From Pseudomonas sp. SCA2728.1_7 (GTDB lineage: Bacteria; Pseudomonadota; Gammaproteobacteria; Pseudomonadales; Pseudomonadaceae): a DNA stretch of 64,000 bases. The notes under the pieces were generated by a model. The model was not told the origin of the DNA. It made no database searches and was given only the letters and a program-made list of their open reading frames with translations. Shown here piece by piece: positions 19,027 through 27,838 of this stretch (position 1 is the stretch's first letter; every line of letters starts with the position of its first letter). A program made the position numbers and the translations under genes. The stretch lies in assembly GCF_018138145.1 (NCBI RefSeq), contig NZ_CP073104.1, forward strand, positions 3,472,001-3,536,000, in the 5' to 3' direction.

Positions 19027-20247
19027 ATGAGCGAGAGTGTGTTTGCCGATCGCATCGTGCAGAACCTGCTCGACACCGACTTCTACAAACTGACGATGAT
19101 GCAGGCGGTGCTGCACAACTACCCCAACGTCGAAGTCGAATGGGAGTTTCGTTGCCGTAATAGCGAAGATTTGCGCCCGTATCTGGCCGAGATCCGTTTT
19201 CAGATCGAGCGCCTGGCCGAACTGAGCCTGAGCGCCGATCAACTGAGTTTTCTTGAACGGATCAGCTTCCTCAAACCGGATTTCCTGCGTTTTCTCGGAT
19301 TGTTCCGCTTCAACCTGCGCTACGTGCACACCGGCATCGAAAACGGCGAGCTGTTCATCCGTCTGCGCGGGCCGTGGCTGCATGTGATTCTCTATGAAGT
19401 GCCGTTGCTGGCGATCGTCAGCGAAGTGCGCAACCGCTATCGCTACCGCGAAACCGTGCTGGAACAGGCGCGCGAGCAGCTCTATCGCAAATTCGACTGG
19501 CTGACCGCCAATGCCTCGGCCGATGAGTTGTCGCAACTGCAAGTCGCCGATTTCGGCACCCGCCGACGTTTTTCGTATGGCGTGCAGGCAGAAGTGGTGA
19601 ATGTGCTCAAGCACGACTTCCCCGGACGCTTCGTCGGCACCAGCAACGTGCACCTGTCCCGTGAACTGGACATGAAACCGCTGGGCACCATGGCTCACGA
19701 GTGGATCATGGCCCACCAGCAACTCGGCCCACGGCTGATCGACAGCCAGATCGCCGCGCTCGATTGCTGGGTCCGCGAATACCGTGGCCTGCTGGGGATT
19801 GCCCTCACCGACTGCATTACCACCGATGCCTTCCTCGGCGATTTCGATCTGTTCTTCGCCAAGCTGTTCGACGGCCTGCGCCACGACTCCGGCGATCCTG
19901 TGGTGTGGGGCGAAAAATGCATCGCCCACTATCACAGGCTCGGCATCGACCCGATGAGCAAGACCCTGGTGTTCTCCGACAGCCTGACCCTGCCCAAGTC
20001 GCTGGAGATCTTCCGCGCGCTGCACGGGCGGATCAACGTCAGCTTCGGCATCGGTACCAACCTCACCTGTGACATTCCGGGTGTCGAACCGATGAGCATC
20101 GTGCTTAAAATGACCGCCTGCAACGGCCAACCGGTGGCGAAGATCTCCGACGAGCCAGGCAAGTCCCACTGCAAAGACCCGAATTTCGTCGCCTACTTGC
20201 GACACGTGTTCCAGGTTCCTGCCGATCCTCTATCTAGCAAGGAGTGA
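19027..20247 (+). CDS. pncB: Nicotinate phosphoribosyltransferase PncB
   Basis: This 406-residue cytoplasmic enzyme condenses nicotinate with PRPP to nicotinate mononucleotide in the NAD salvage pathway. It has the family start [20 protein letters not shown], the catalytic region [20 protein letters not shown], and [20 protein letters not shown] with the conserved regulatory histidine in MAHEWI. The phosphate-binding end includes [14 protein letters not shown] and [13 protein letters not shown]. The ATG at 19027 is preceded by GGAGACCCC. It is followed five bases after its stop by nadE, so the two steps of NAD salvage form one operon. Confidence 0.96.
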   Translation: MSESVFADRIVQNLLDTDFYKLTMMQAVLHNYPNVEVEWEFRCRNSEDLRPYLAEIRFQIERLAELSLSADQLSFLERISFLKPDFLRFLGLFRFNLRYVHTGIENGELFIRLRGPWLHVILYEVPLLAIVSEVRNRYRYRETVLEQAREQLYRKFDWLTANASADELSQLQVADFGTRRRFSYGVQAEVVNVLKHDFPGRFVGTSNVHLSRELDMKPLGTMAHEWIMAHQQLGPRLIDSQIAALDCWVREYRGLLGIALTDCITTDAFLGDFDLFFAKLFDGLRHDSGDPVVWGEKCIAHYHRLGIDPMSKTLVFSDSLTLPKSLEIFRALHGRINVSFGIGTNLTCDIPGVEPMSIVLKMTACNGQPVAKISDEPGKSHCKDPNFVAYLRHVFQVPADPLSSKE

Positions 20248-20251
20248 ATTC

Positions 20252-21079
20252 ATGCAAGCCGTACAGCGTGAGATTGCTGAACAGCTCAAGGTGCAACCGC
20301 CGTTCGCCGACTACAAGGCTCTGCAGGCCGAAGTCGCCCGGCGCATTACCTTTATTCAGGATTGCCTGGTCAATTCCGGGCTCAAAACGCTGGTGCTGGG
20401 TATCAGCGGCGGTGTCGATTCGCTGACCGCCGGCCTGCTGGCCCAGCGCGCGATGCGTGAGCTGCGCGACCAGACCGGCGACAACAGCTACAAATTCATC
20501 GCCGTGCGCCTGCCGTACGAAACCCAGTTCGATGAACACGACGCTCAGGCTTCGGTGGATTTCATCGCTCCGGACGAGCGACACACCGTCAACATCGGCC
20601 CGGCGGTGAAATCGCTGGCCAGTGAAGTCGCGGCGTTTGAAGGCAAGCACGCGGTGTCGGTGGACTTTGTGCTCGGCAACACCAAGGCACGCATGCGCAT
20701 GGTCGCCCAATACACCATCGCCGGCGCGGCGCACGGCTTGGTGATCGGTACCGATCATGCGGCGGAAGCGGTGATGGGTTTCTTCACCAAGTTCGGCGAC
20801 GGCGCTTGTGATCTGGCACCGCTCAGTGGTCTGGTGAAGAATCAGGTGCGGGCGATTGCGCGCAGCTTTGGTGCGCCAGAGTCACTGGTCGAGAAAGTGC
20901 CAACTGCGGACCTTGAGGATCTGTCGCCGGGCAAACCGGACGAAGCGTCCCATGGTGTGACCTATGCCGAAATCGATGCGTTCCTGCACGGTGAGCCGGT
21001 GCGTCAGGAAGCGTTCGACATCATCGTCGCGACCTACAACAAGACCCATCACAAACGCGTGATGCCGTTCGCACCCTGA
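20252..21079 (+). CDS. nadE: NH3-dependent NAD+ synthetase NadE
   Basis: This 275-residue enzyme amidates nicotinic acid adenine dinucleotide to NAD using ammonia and ATP. It has the N-type ATP pyrophosphatase loop [19 protein letters not shown] (about 46-64) and [37 protein letters not shown] is conserved in this group, and [20 protein letters not shown] binds substrate. There is no glutaminase domain, so this is the short form. AAGGAG precedes the ATG, and it is coupled to pncB. Confidence 0.96.
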   Translation: MQAVQREIAEQLKVQPPFADYKALQAEVARRITFIQDCLVNSGLKTLVLGISGGVDSLTAGLLAQRAMRELRDQTGDNSYKFIAVRLPYETQFDEHDAQASVDFIAPDERHTVNIGPAVKSLASEVAAFEGKHAVSVDFVLGNTKARMRMVAQYTIAGAAHGLVIGTDHAAEAVMGFFTKFGDGACDLAPLSGLVKNQVRAIARSFGAPESLVEKVPTADLEDLSPGKPDEASHGVTYAEIDAFLHGEPVRQEAFDIIVATYNKTHHKRVMPFAP

Positions 21080-21188
21080 GCGGGTACAAAACGGCAAAAA
21101 CTGTCGCAGACGGCGATCCCGGTTTCGAGGATGACAATCGAAGATCGCTGCCTGCGCCAGCTTCGCCGCGGTATCCGCAGACTTGCAA

Positions 21189-22352
21189 TCAGTGCTTCAC
21201 GCGAGTTTCAGCGGGCGCCGCGTTGACAGTCACGGTGTAGGTCTCAGACTCTGCAGTTGCATCCTTGGCTTTCAGCACATAGGTTGCGTCAGCTGCGAGG
21301 ACGAACTCGCCACCCCAGATGCCATTCGCCGCCGTAAACGTTTCAATCGGCGTCGTGTTATCACCCTCCAGCAACTCGATCTCGCCGTCTTTTGCCGTGC
21401 CGCCGATCGTCAGAGTGGTGTCGTCGGTAGCCCCACCGTCTGCTACGTCGCCTTTCGAATCCTGCAGCGAAGTGATCTCTAACTCGACTTCGGGTTCATC
21501 GCTGACAATCACGGTGTGGGTCTCGGATTTTTCGCCGTCTACGTCCTCGGCTTTCAGCACATAGGTTTTACCCGCCGTGAGCTCGATTTCGCCACCCCAA
21601 GTGCCATCCGCTGCCGTAAACGTTTCAATCGGCGTCGTGTTATCACCCTCCAGCAATTTGACCTCGCCGTCCTTCGCCGAGCCGCCGATCGTCAATTGGG
21701 TGTCGGTGGTCGTCCCACCGCTTGCTACTTCACCTTTCGAGTCCTTCAGCGAAGTGATCTTCACCTCGCCTTCGGAGACCTCGCCGACGGTCACGATATA
21801 GAGATTGGACTCCGATCGATCATCCGCTCTGGCTTTCAGCGTATGGATTTTTCCCGCGGCAAGCGTGAGATCGCCGCCCCAACTACGGTCACTGCCCACA
21901 AGAAACATAGCAATCGGTTCAGCAGCACCGTTCAAGATCCATATCTGACCTTGCTTCCACAAACCATTGATCTTCAGGGCGGTTTCTTCGGTCGAACCGC
22001 CGTTCTCAACATCCCCTGTGGAATCTATCAACGCTCTGATGAAGGGTTTGGTCGCAACCGCATTCAAGGTAAATGGATCGGTGCGCTCCTCCTCATGGGC
22101 CAGCCGATATTTGTGCGGTCCATCCGGAAGATCATCTATCAAAAAAGACAGGTCGCCCGCATTGTTTGTCTGGCCGCGGTATTTCGGCACATCATCGATA
22201 AGGAGCTGCAGAATGGCGTCGCCAGGCCCGGTGACGGTGAAGTTGGCTCTTGCGGAAAAAATCGCGCCGCCGTCGGGAACGTCCTGCCCACCTGAAAACA
22301 CGTTAACGATTTTCAGGTCGGCTAAGGTCGAGTTTTTGCTCTTGGCATTCAT
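21189..22352 (-). CDS. Ig-like repeat protein without signal peptide
   Basis: This 387-residue acidic protein is made of beta-sandwich-like repeats. After an N-terminal unit (about 10-100) come three bacterial Ig-like modules of about 94 residues each. They begin near FIRALIDSTGDVENGGST, EVKITSLKDSKGEVASGGTT and ELEITSLQDSKGDVADGGAT. The last two share LLEGDNTTPIETFTAA and end in TYVLKA plus TYTVTV-type strands. A 44-base stretch is identical in both copies (21331-21374 and 21613-21656), which points to recent duplication. No signal peptide or membrane anchor is seen. Such modules usually occur in secreted adhesins or toxin-associated proteins. It sits between nadE and azu, genes that are near neighbours in P. 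aeruginosa. Confidence 0.7.
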   Translation of the reverse strand: MNAKSKNSTLADLKIVNVFSGGQDVPDGGAIFSARANFTVTGPGDAILQLLIDDVPKYRGQTNNAGDLSFLIDDLPDGPHKYRLAHEEERTDPFTLNAVATKPFIRALIDSTGDVENGGSTEETALKINGLWKQGQIWILNGAAEPIAMFLVGSDRSWGGDLTLAAGKIHTLKARADDRSESNLYIVTVGEVSEGEVKITSLKDSKGEVASGGTTTDTQLTIGGSAKDGEVKLLEGDNTTPIETFTAADGTWGGEIELTAGKTYVLKAEDVDGEKSETHTVIVSDEPEVELEITSLQDSKGDVADGGATDDTTLTIGGTAKDGEIELLEGDNTTPIETFTAANGIWGGEFVLAADATYVLKAKDATAESETYTVTVNAAPAETRVKH

Positions 22353-22481
22353 GTGGAAATCCTCTTTGCAATCGTCTGGAAAGAAGACTCATGTAAGCCC
22401 GACTTTGAAGCAGTGGTCTACTGTCAGAAATAACAGGTAGGCGCCTAATTCGGACGAACGGTAGTTTAGCGCCGGACGCAA

Positions 22482-22515
22482 AAACGCCGCTGGCGATCAT
22501 CGCGCAGCGGCGTTT
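22482..22515 (-). terminator. Terminator after azurin
   Basis: An 11-base stem (AAACGCCGCTG / CAGCGGCGTTT) around a 12-base loop, ending in a T run on the minus strand, lies 22 bases past the azurin stop. Confidence 0.85.
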
Positions 22516-22537
22516 CCTGCAATACTTGAACCCGGAT

Positions 22538-22984
22538 TTACTTGAGGGTGACAGTGCCTTTCATCATCGAGATGTGGCCAGGGAACGAGCAGAAGAAGCC
22601 GTATTTTTCAGCGGCGTCCAGCTTCGATACGTCAAAGGTCACCGAATCGGTTTCCTTGGCGCCGATGATCTTGGTGTGAGCGATGATGCGCGCGTCACCT
22701 TCGGGCAGGTAGTTCTTGTCGATACCGGCGGCCAGGCCAGCGGTAGCGATTGGCTGCATGTCAGCTTCTTTGCTGATCACCAGGTTATGGCCCATGACGT
22801 TCTTCGGCAGGTTGCCGGAGTGAGTCAGTTCGATAGTGAAAGTCTTGCAGCTCTTGTCGATTTCGATGGCTTTGGTGCTGAAGGACATCTGATCGGTGGA
22901 GTCAACGGTGGTTTTGCACTCGGCAGCCATCAATTGGCTGCTGGCCAGCGCCAGCAGGGATACCGCAACAACTTTGGAAAACAT
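22538..22984 (-). CDS. azu: Azurin (type-1 blue copper protein)
   Basis: This 148-residue precursor gives a periplasmic electron-transfer protein linked to denitrification and oxidative stress in pseudomonads. The signal peptide is [20 protein letters not shown], cleaved before [10 protein letters not shown]. The copper ligands are all present: His in VMGHNLVI, and Cys, His and Met in [15 protein letters not shown]. The two structural cysteines (AEC and DKSC) are also there. The ATG at 22984 is preceded by GGAGATTC; the longer upstream frame would put the signal peptide inside the protein. It is a monocistronic unit with its own terminator. Confidence 0.97.
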   Translation of the reverse strand: MFSKVVAVSLLALASSQLMAAECKTTVDSTDQMSFSTKAIEIDKSCKTFTIELTHSGNLPKNVMGHNLVISKEADMQPIATAGLAAGIDKNYLPEGDARIIAHTKIIGAKETDSVTFDVSKLDAAEKYGFFCSFPGHISMMKGTVTLK

Positions 22985-23056
22985 GGTGAATCTCCAAGGC
23001 AGGGTTAACAAAAACACGAATGGTGGAAAGACTGCCTGAAATCTTCGCAAGTTCCT

Positions 23057-23070
23057 ATGACTTGAGTCAA
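23057..23070 (-). promoter_or_regulatory. Possible ANR/FNR-type box upstream of azu
   Basis: On the minus strand this reads TTGACTCAAGTCAT, matching seven of the ten defined positions of TTGAT-N4-ATCAA, about 75 bases upstream of the azurin start. Azurin of P. aeruginosa is known to be ANR-dependent; this site is a weak match and needs testing. Confidence 0.35.
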
Positions 23071-23176
23071 AAATTGTATACAACTTTCAGGCTATGACAC
23101 TCATCGACACAATCTAACGGCCAGATTCTCCGGCCGGCCCTATGATCGGCGCATCTACTGAGACGGAGTGCCTGTC

Positions 23177-23266
23177 ATGTTCTTTAACGGTCTGTTGTGC
23201 AGTTTGCTTGCCGCCTACGCCTGTGGCGCCAGCGGTACCTTTGAATCACCGGAACGCGAAGTTTAG
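23177..23266 (+). CDS. Possible 29-residue small membrane protein
   Basis: A short frame, starting [20 protein letters not shown] and ending [10 protein letters not shown], is preceded by CGGAG at a good distance (23164-23168). The first 18 residues are hydrophobic with two cysteines and could form a membrane segment. It lies 58 bases upstream of the LOG-family gene, on the same strand, and could be a leader peptide or a small membrane protein. I do not recognise it. Only the ribosome site and composition support it. Confidence 0.35.
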   Translation: MFFNGLLCSLLAAYACGASGTFESPEREV

Positions 23267-23324
23267 GCCTTGGATCACGGCGTGCCAGCCATTACCCTGT
23301 GACGGATTGACCCAGGAGGAAGGC

Positions 23325-23912
23325 ATGTCTCTGAAATCCGTATGTGTATTTTGCGGTGCCAATGCGGGCACTGATCCGGCTTACACCGAAGCCGCCATTG
23401 CCCTTGGCCGGGCCTTGGCTGAACGTAAACTGACCCTGGTCTATGGCGGTGGTGCTGTGGGCTTGATGGGCATTGTCGCCGATGCCGCGCTGGCCGCTGG
23501 CGGTGAAGTGATCGGCATCATCCCGCAGAGCCTGATGGACAAGGAAATCGGCCACAAGAGCCTGACGCGTCTGGAAGTGGTCGATGGCATGCACGCGCGC
23601 AAGGCGCGCATGGCTGAACTGAGTGACGCGTTCATCGCCCTGCCCGGTGGTCTCGGCACACTGGAAGAGCTGTTCGAAGTCTGGACCTGGGGCCAGCTCG
23701 GTTACCACGGCAAGCCGCTGGGCCTGCTGGAAGTGAATGGTTTCTACAGCAAACTCACCGCTTTTCTTGACCGTATCGTCGGCGAAGGCTTCGTTCGGGC
23801 GCCACACCGTGACATGCTGCAAGTGAGCGAATCGCCGCAAACACTGCTCGATGCCCTGGATAACTGGAAGCCGACCGTCACGCCCAAATGGGTCGACCAA
23901 AAACCCGGCTAA
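23325..23912 (+). CDS. LOG-family protein (TIGR00730; possible nucleotide 5'-monophosphate phosphoribohydrolase)
   Basis: This 195-residue Rossmann-fold protein of the LONELY GUY family cleaves cytokinin ribotides or purine/pyrimidine nucleoside monophosphates to base plus ribose 5-phosphate. It starts [20 protein letters not shown], and contains [20 protein letters not shown] and the active-site motif [20 protein letters not shown] (PGGxGTxxE) with upstream [10 protein letters not shown] providing the catalytic Arg. I chose the ATG at 23325, which has GGAGGAAGGC before it; the longer upstream frame overlaps the small frame at 23177. In P. aeruginosa the homologue lies next to azu, as here. 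Confidence 0.9.
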   Translation: MSLKSVCVFCGANAGTDPAYTEAAIALGRALAERKLTLVYGGGAVGLMGIVADAALAAGGEVIGIIPQSLMDKEIGHKSLTRLEVVDGMHARKARMAELSDAFIALPGGLGTLEELFEVWTWGQLGYHGKPLGLLEVNGFYSKLTAFLDRIVGEGFVRAPHRDMLQVSESPQTLLDALDNWKPTVTPKWVDQKPG

Positions 23913-23979
23913 CCACCGGGCACCGATACAGGGCAGAATACGCGCCGCTCAACCTCACCTTCGACCAAGAGGAACGCCC

Positions 23980-24168
23980 ATGGCCAAACCCAATTACTCC
24001 TTCGCCAAACGTCAACGAGACCTGGCAAAGGAACAGAAGAAAGAGGAAAAGCTTCAGCGCAAGAAACAAACCGCTGAAGAAGCAGCACTGAACCCTGAGG
24101 GTGAAGTGGCACCGGAAGATGATGTTGATGCAACTGAAACACCGAAAGATCAGGCGCCCGACGCCTGA
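23980..24168 (+). CDS. Small charged conserved protein
   Basis: This 62-residue hydrophilic protein begins MAKPNYSFAKRQRDLAKEQK, continues as a Lys/Glu-rich helical stretch (about 10-38) and ends in an acidic tail (EVAPEDDVDATETPKDQAPD). There is no signal or membrane segment. AAGAGGAA lies just before the ATG. Proteins of this kind are common in pseudomonads and are often annotated only as hypothetical. It follows the LOG gene by 67 bases and may be cotranscribed. Confidence 0.75.
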   Translation: MAKPNYSFAKRQRDLAKEQKKEEKLQRKKQTAEEAALNPEGEVAPEDDVDATETPKDQAPDA

Positions 24169-24272
24169 ACCCCACCGGGTTTGATGATCGAATCAGACCC
24201 TGCGGATTTGTGACGGGGCTGGCGGTTTCACTGCCGGCCCTCACAGCCCTCTCAGAAACACCCCAATTTCCT

Positions 24273-24362
24273 TGTAGGAGTGAGCCTGCTCGCGATAGCG
24301 GTGTGTCAGTTGAAATATTTGCCGCTGACACACCGCTATCGCGAGCAGGCTCACTCCTACAG
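24273..24362. repeat. REP doublet (GAGTGA type)
   Basis: Inverted REP pair between two convergent transcription units. Confidence 0.9.
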
Positions 24363-24373
24363 TTTGATCGGCG

Positions 24374-25264
24374 TTAATCCAGGGGCATTACGGTAACGCG
24401 CACTTCCGGGTCGTGATTGCCGCCGCCAAGGATCACCCCGCGCAACGGTGACACGTCGGAAAAATCCCGCCCCCACGCCAGCGTGATGTGCTCCAGCGCC
24501 GGCTGCACATTGTTGGTCGGATCGAAATCCACCCAGCCCAGCACCGGACAAAACACCGACACCCAGGCGTGCGACGCATCGGCGCCGATCAAGCGTGGCT
24601 GCCCCGGTGGCGGCTGCGTCAGCAAATAACCACTGATGTAGCGCGCCGCCAAGCCTCGCGAGCGCACGCACGCCAGCATCAAATGCGCAAAGTCCTGACA
24701 AACCCCGCGTCGTCGCTCCAGCACCTCCACCAGCGGTGTCGCCACCTGAGTCGCCTCGGCATCGAAAGTGAATTCGCTGAAGATCTTCTGCATCAAGTCC
24801 TGCACGCCCAGCAGCAACGGCGTGTCCGGCGGAAAACAACATTGCGAGAATTCGACGAAACTGCGCTTCAGATGCACGTACGGTGACTGAAACCGGTAGC
24901 GACAGGCTTCGAGTAATTCAGCGGACAACGGCTGACTGCTGTAACTCAGCGCATCGCGGGTCAGCTCCCACGCGGGTGACTGCTTGAAGTCCAGCGCCGG
25001 CCGCGCCAGCACTTCAACGGTGAGTTGTGCATTGACCTGCAATTCGTCATGCGGCCGCTCAAAGGCCAGCCGGGTCAACGGATTACCAAACACATCCAGC
25101 TCATCACGGCGTGCTGTCGGGTCCGGACTGATCAGCAATTGCTGATCGGTGCAGCGCTGCCATTCGCATTTTCGCGGCCACAAGTGCGCCAGTTGCTGCG
25201 CCAGGGACACCGGGCTGTCGTAGTGGTAACAGGTGTCGTGGAAGATCTGGTATCGAGCATTCAT
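24374..25264 (-). CDS. Transglutaminase-like cysteine protease/amidase family protein
   Basis: This 296-residue protein has the bacterial transglutaminase N-terminal domain (from HDTCYHYDSPVSLAQQLAHL) and a C-terminal transglutaminase core. The catalytic triad is visible: Cys in RRGVCQDFAHLMLACVRSRG, His in GADASHAWVSVFCPVLG and Asp in WVDFDPTNNVQP. There is no signal peptide. It is the last gene of a three-gene cluster and its ATG overlaps the stop of the ATP-grasp gene, so it is translationally coupled. The cluster is widespread in proteobacteria but its substrate is not known; an amide-bond forming and breaking pair is the usual suggestion. Confidence 0.85.
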   Translation of the reverse strand: MNARYQIFHDTCYHYDSPVSLAQQLAHLWPRKCEWQRCTDQQLLISPDPTARRDELDVFGNPLTRLAFERPHDELQVNAQLTVEVLARPALDFKQSPAWELTRDALSYSSQPLSAELLEACRYRFQSPYVHLKRSFVEFSQCCFPPDTPLLLGVQDLMQKIFSEFTFDAEATQVATPLVEVLERRRGVCQDFAHLMLACVRSRGLAARYISGYLLTQPPPGQPRLIGADASHAWVSVFCPVLGWVDFDPTNNVQPALEHITLAWGRDFSDVSPLRGVILGGGNHDPEVRVTVMPLD

Positions 25265-27750
25265 CAGACAGACACCGTGCGTTGGCTGACGTCATCGACA
25301 TGGGCGAAATGGCGCAGGGCCAGACGATCCGAGACCTGACCGCTGGCATCTGCAATCTCTTGCAGCAGATCCGCCAGACCATTCAGAGCCGCTCGTACGC
25401 TGGACTCACCGAACAATGGGTTCTCCAGGCAACCCAGATCAAAACGCGCAAGACGCTCGACCAACTGCGGCAACCCCGCTTCCCGTGGAACACCGAAATC
25501 ATCATTCAAGCGCTTTAACGTGCGGGTCACCAGTTTCAACTGGAACAACACCGCGTGCGGGTTCTGCTCGTCGAGCAGCAACAGGTCGAGCACTGGAATC
25601 AATTGCGCCACGGCCAGATAACGTGAGCGGTAGGTGATGCTGCTGTTGCCCAACTCCAGCAGCCACTCCAGCCCAGCCTGATCGAATGCGCCGGCACCAC
25701 GCAGAAATGCCGCGAGGCTGCTGCTGAGAAACTGCAGTCGCTCGATGCGCCGGCCAATCATCAGAAACCGCCAGCCTTCGTCGCGAGTCATGTCGTCGAG
25801 GGCAAACCCGGACAACGCCGCCAGCGACATCACCAGCCGATTCAGGAAATCCAGCAGCTCGCCGAAGTCGGGTTCGTCGGTGTCCAGGTCCATCGCTTCG
25901 CGCTGCAACTCCACCAACGCCTGCCAGTTCTCGCGCGAGAGCTTGCCACGCACCTGCGAGGCCGCCCACTGCAAACGCTGCAGGTTGGAACGCAGACTGA
26001 ACGACCAATCCTCACCCAGCAGCGCTGCCAACAGGCGCTCAGGAAGTTCACCTTCGTCCGGCAGCAACGTCAGCCGCTCACCGAGGTCGACCGCCGCCTG
26101 CAACGCTTGCGGGTCATCACCATCGACATACCGCGCAAGCATGATGCGCAGCAGCCGCGCACTGTCGTCACAGCGCTCACAGTAACGGCCGAACCAGAAC
26201 AGGTTCTCAACGACTCGCGACGGGAGATAAGGGTCGCGTCGCACCAGATCGTGCACGCCGACGCTTCGCTGACTCTTCCATTGCTCGCCACTGGGCGGGC
26301 GATCACCGAGCACCCAAGTGTCCTTGCTGGCGCCGCCGCGCTGCATTGATACCACTTCGGCATCGGCCTCGGCGGCCACCCGGGTCAAACCACCGGGAAG
26401 CACGCGATAACCCTCACCACTGGCCACGGCGTACATACGCATGCCGATCGCCCGTGGTTGCAGTTGTCCATTTTCTGCCTGCCAGATCGGCGCGTGGGAC
26501 AACTGAGCCAATTCTTGCGCCACATAAGCATAAGGGCGTGCCTGCATGCGCTCGGCAAGCACCTGACGCTGTTTTTCACTCAGATCACGGCCGAACACAG
26601 GTGCGAAGCTTTGCGAGGGGAACGCCGGTTTGATCAGCAGTTCGGGCAGTTTTTCCAGGGCTTGCGCCAATACCGGCGCCTCACCGCACCACCACGTCGC
26701 AATCGACGGCAGGATCAGTTCTTCGCCAAACAGGTATTGATTGATCTTGGGCAGAAACCCAAGCAATCCCGGCGACTCCAGCACGCCACTGCCCAATGCG
26801 TTGGCCACCAGCACGCGGCCCTGACGCACCGCCTCAAGCAACCCGGGTACGCCAAGCGCCGAGTCCGTGCGCAGCTCCAGCGGATCGCAGAAATCATCAT
26901 CGAGCCGGCGCATGATCGCGTGCACCCGACGCAGACCACTGAGGGTTTTCAGATAGACCGTGGCATCGCGCACCGTCAGGTCACCGCCCTCGACCAGCGG
27001 GTAACCAAGCTGACGAGCCAGATACAAATGTTCGAAATAACTTTCGTTGAAGCGCCCCGGTGTGAGCAGCACCACCAGCGGCGCCTCATCGTCACTTGGC
27101 GCCTGACGCGCGAGGATTTCCTGCAATGCGCGGAAGAAACCCGCCAGATGCTGCACCTTCAGATCGCGGTACAACTCGGGAAAGGCACGGGACACGATGG
27201 TGCGGTTTTCCAGGGCATACCCGGCGCCCGATGGCGCTTGTGTGCGATCGGCAGTCACCCACCAGCGCCCGTCCGGCGTACGTGCCAGATCCACGGCGTA
27301 CAGGTGCAGAAATATCTCTTCCGGCGGCGCGATATGCTGACACGGCCAGAGAAAATTGTTGTGACCAAACACCAGCTCTGCCGGCAACAAACCCTCGCTG
27401 ATCAGCCGTTGCGGGCCGTACAAGTCCGCCAACACAGCATTAAGCAGGCGCGCACGCTGAGCGATGCCTGCCGACAATTGCTGCCATTCATCGGCGGCTA
27501 TCACATGCGGCAGCAGATCCAGTTCCCAAGGCCGATCCGCGCCTTTGGGATCGGCATAGACGTTATACGTGACACCGTTTTCCTGAATCTGCCGTGCCAG
27601 CAATGCCTGACGCTGCACCAGTTGCGCCGGGGTGCTGCGCTGTAACTGATCGAACAGCCGCCGCCAGTGCGGGCGCACCGCACCACTGCCTTCGAGCAGT
27701 TCATGATAAGTGCCCGCCGTAAGCGGGTAGCGGTCTAGCAGGTCAGGCAT
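25264..27750 (-). CDS. Circularly permuted ATP-grasp protein fused to alpha-E domain
   Basis: This 828-residue protein has an N-terminal circularly permuted ATP-grasp part (about 1-500; formerly DUF404/DUF407) and a C-terminal helical alpha-E domain (about 510-825; DUF403). Family text includes ENGVTYNVYADPKGADRPWE, DLARTPDGRWWVTADRTQAP, ENRTIVSRAFPELYRDL and PLVEGGDLTVRDATVYLKTL. The alpha-E part starts near LPSRVVENLFWFGRYCERCD. ATP-grasp enzymes of this clade are thought to ligate a carboxylate to an amine. The start was taken at MPDLLDRYPL (27750). In many genomes these are two genes; here they are one polypeptide. Confidence 0.85.
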   Translation of the reverse strand: MPDLLDRYPLTAGTYHELLEGSGAVRPHWRRLFDQLQRSTPAQLVQRQALLARQIQENGVTYNVYADPKGADRPWELDLLPHVIAADEWQQLSAGIAQRARLLNAVLADLYGPQRLISEGLLPAELVFGHNNFLWPCQHIAPPEEIFLHLYAVDLARTPDGRWWVTADRTQAPSGAGYALENRTIVSRAFPELYRDLKVQHLAGFFRALQEILARQAPSDDEAPLVVLLTPGRFNESYFEHLYLARQLGYPLVEGGDLTVRDATVYLKTLSGLRRVHAIMRRLDDDFCDPLELRTDSALGVPGLLEAVRQGRVLVANALGSGVLESPGLLGFLPKINQYLFGEELILPSIATWWCGEAPVLAQALEKLPELLIKPAFPSQSFAPVFGRDLSEKQRQVLAERMQARPYAYVAQELAQLSHAPIWQAENGQLQPRAIGMRMYAVASGEGYRVLPGGLTRVAAEADAEVVSMQRGGASKDTWVLGDRPPSGEQWKSQRSVGVHDLVRRDPYLPSRVVENLFWFGRYCERCDDSARLLRIMLARYVDGDDPQALQAAVDLGERLTLLPDEGELPERLLAALLGEDWSFSLRSNLQRLQWAASQVRGKLSRENWQALVELQREAMDLDTDEPDFGELLDFLNRLVMSLAALSGFALDDMTRDEGWRFLMIGRRIERLQFLSSSLAAFLRGAGAFDQAGLEWLLELGNSSITYRSRYLAVAQLIPVLDLLLLDEQNPHAVLFQLKLVTRTLKRLNDDFGVPREAGLPQLVERLARFDLGCLENPLFGESSVRAALNGLADLLQEIADASGQVSDRLALRHFAHVDDVSQRTVSV

Positions 27751-27838
27751 GGAAAACTCGGCAGACAGCAAGGAACGGTCAGACTAACGCAGGCAGATGA
27801 CGCGCGGATATACGAAAAATCCGCGTGTCGCGTAGGCC

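Noticed and set aside
23142-23912. Longer version of the LOG-family protein from an upstream start
   Set aside because: The extension lacks homology-like features, and the ATG at 23325 has a strong ribosome site.
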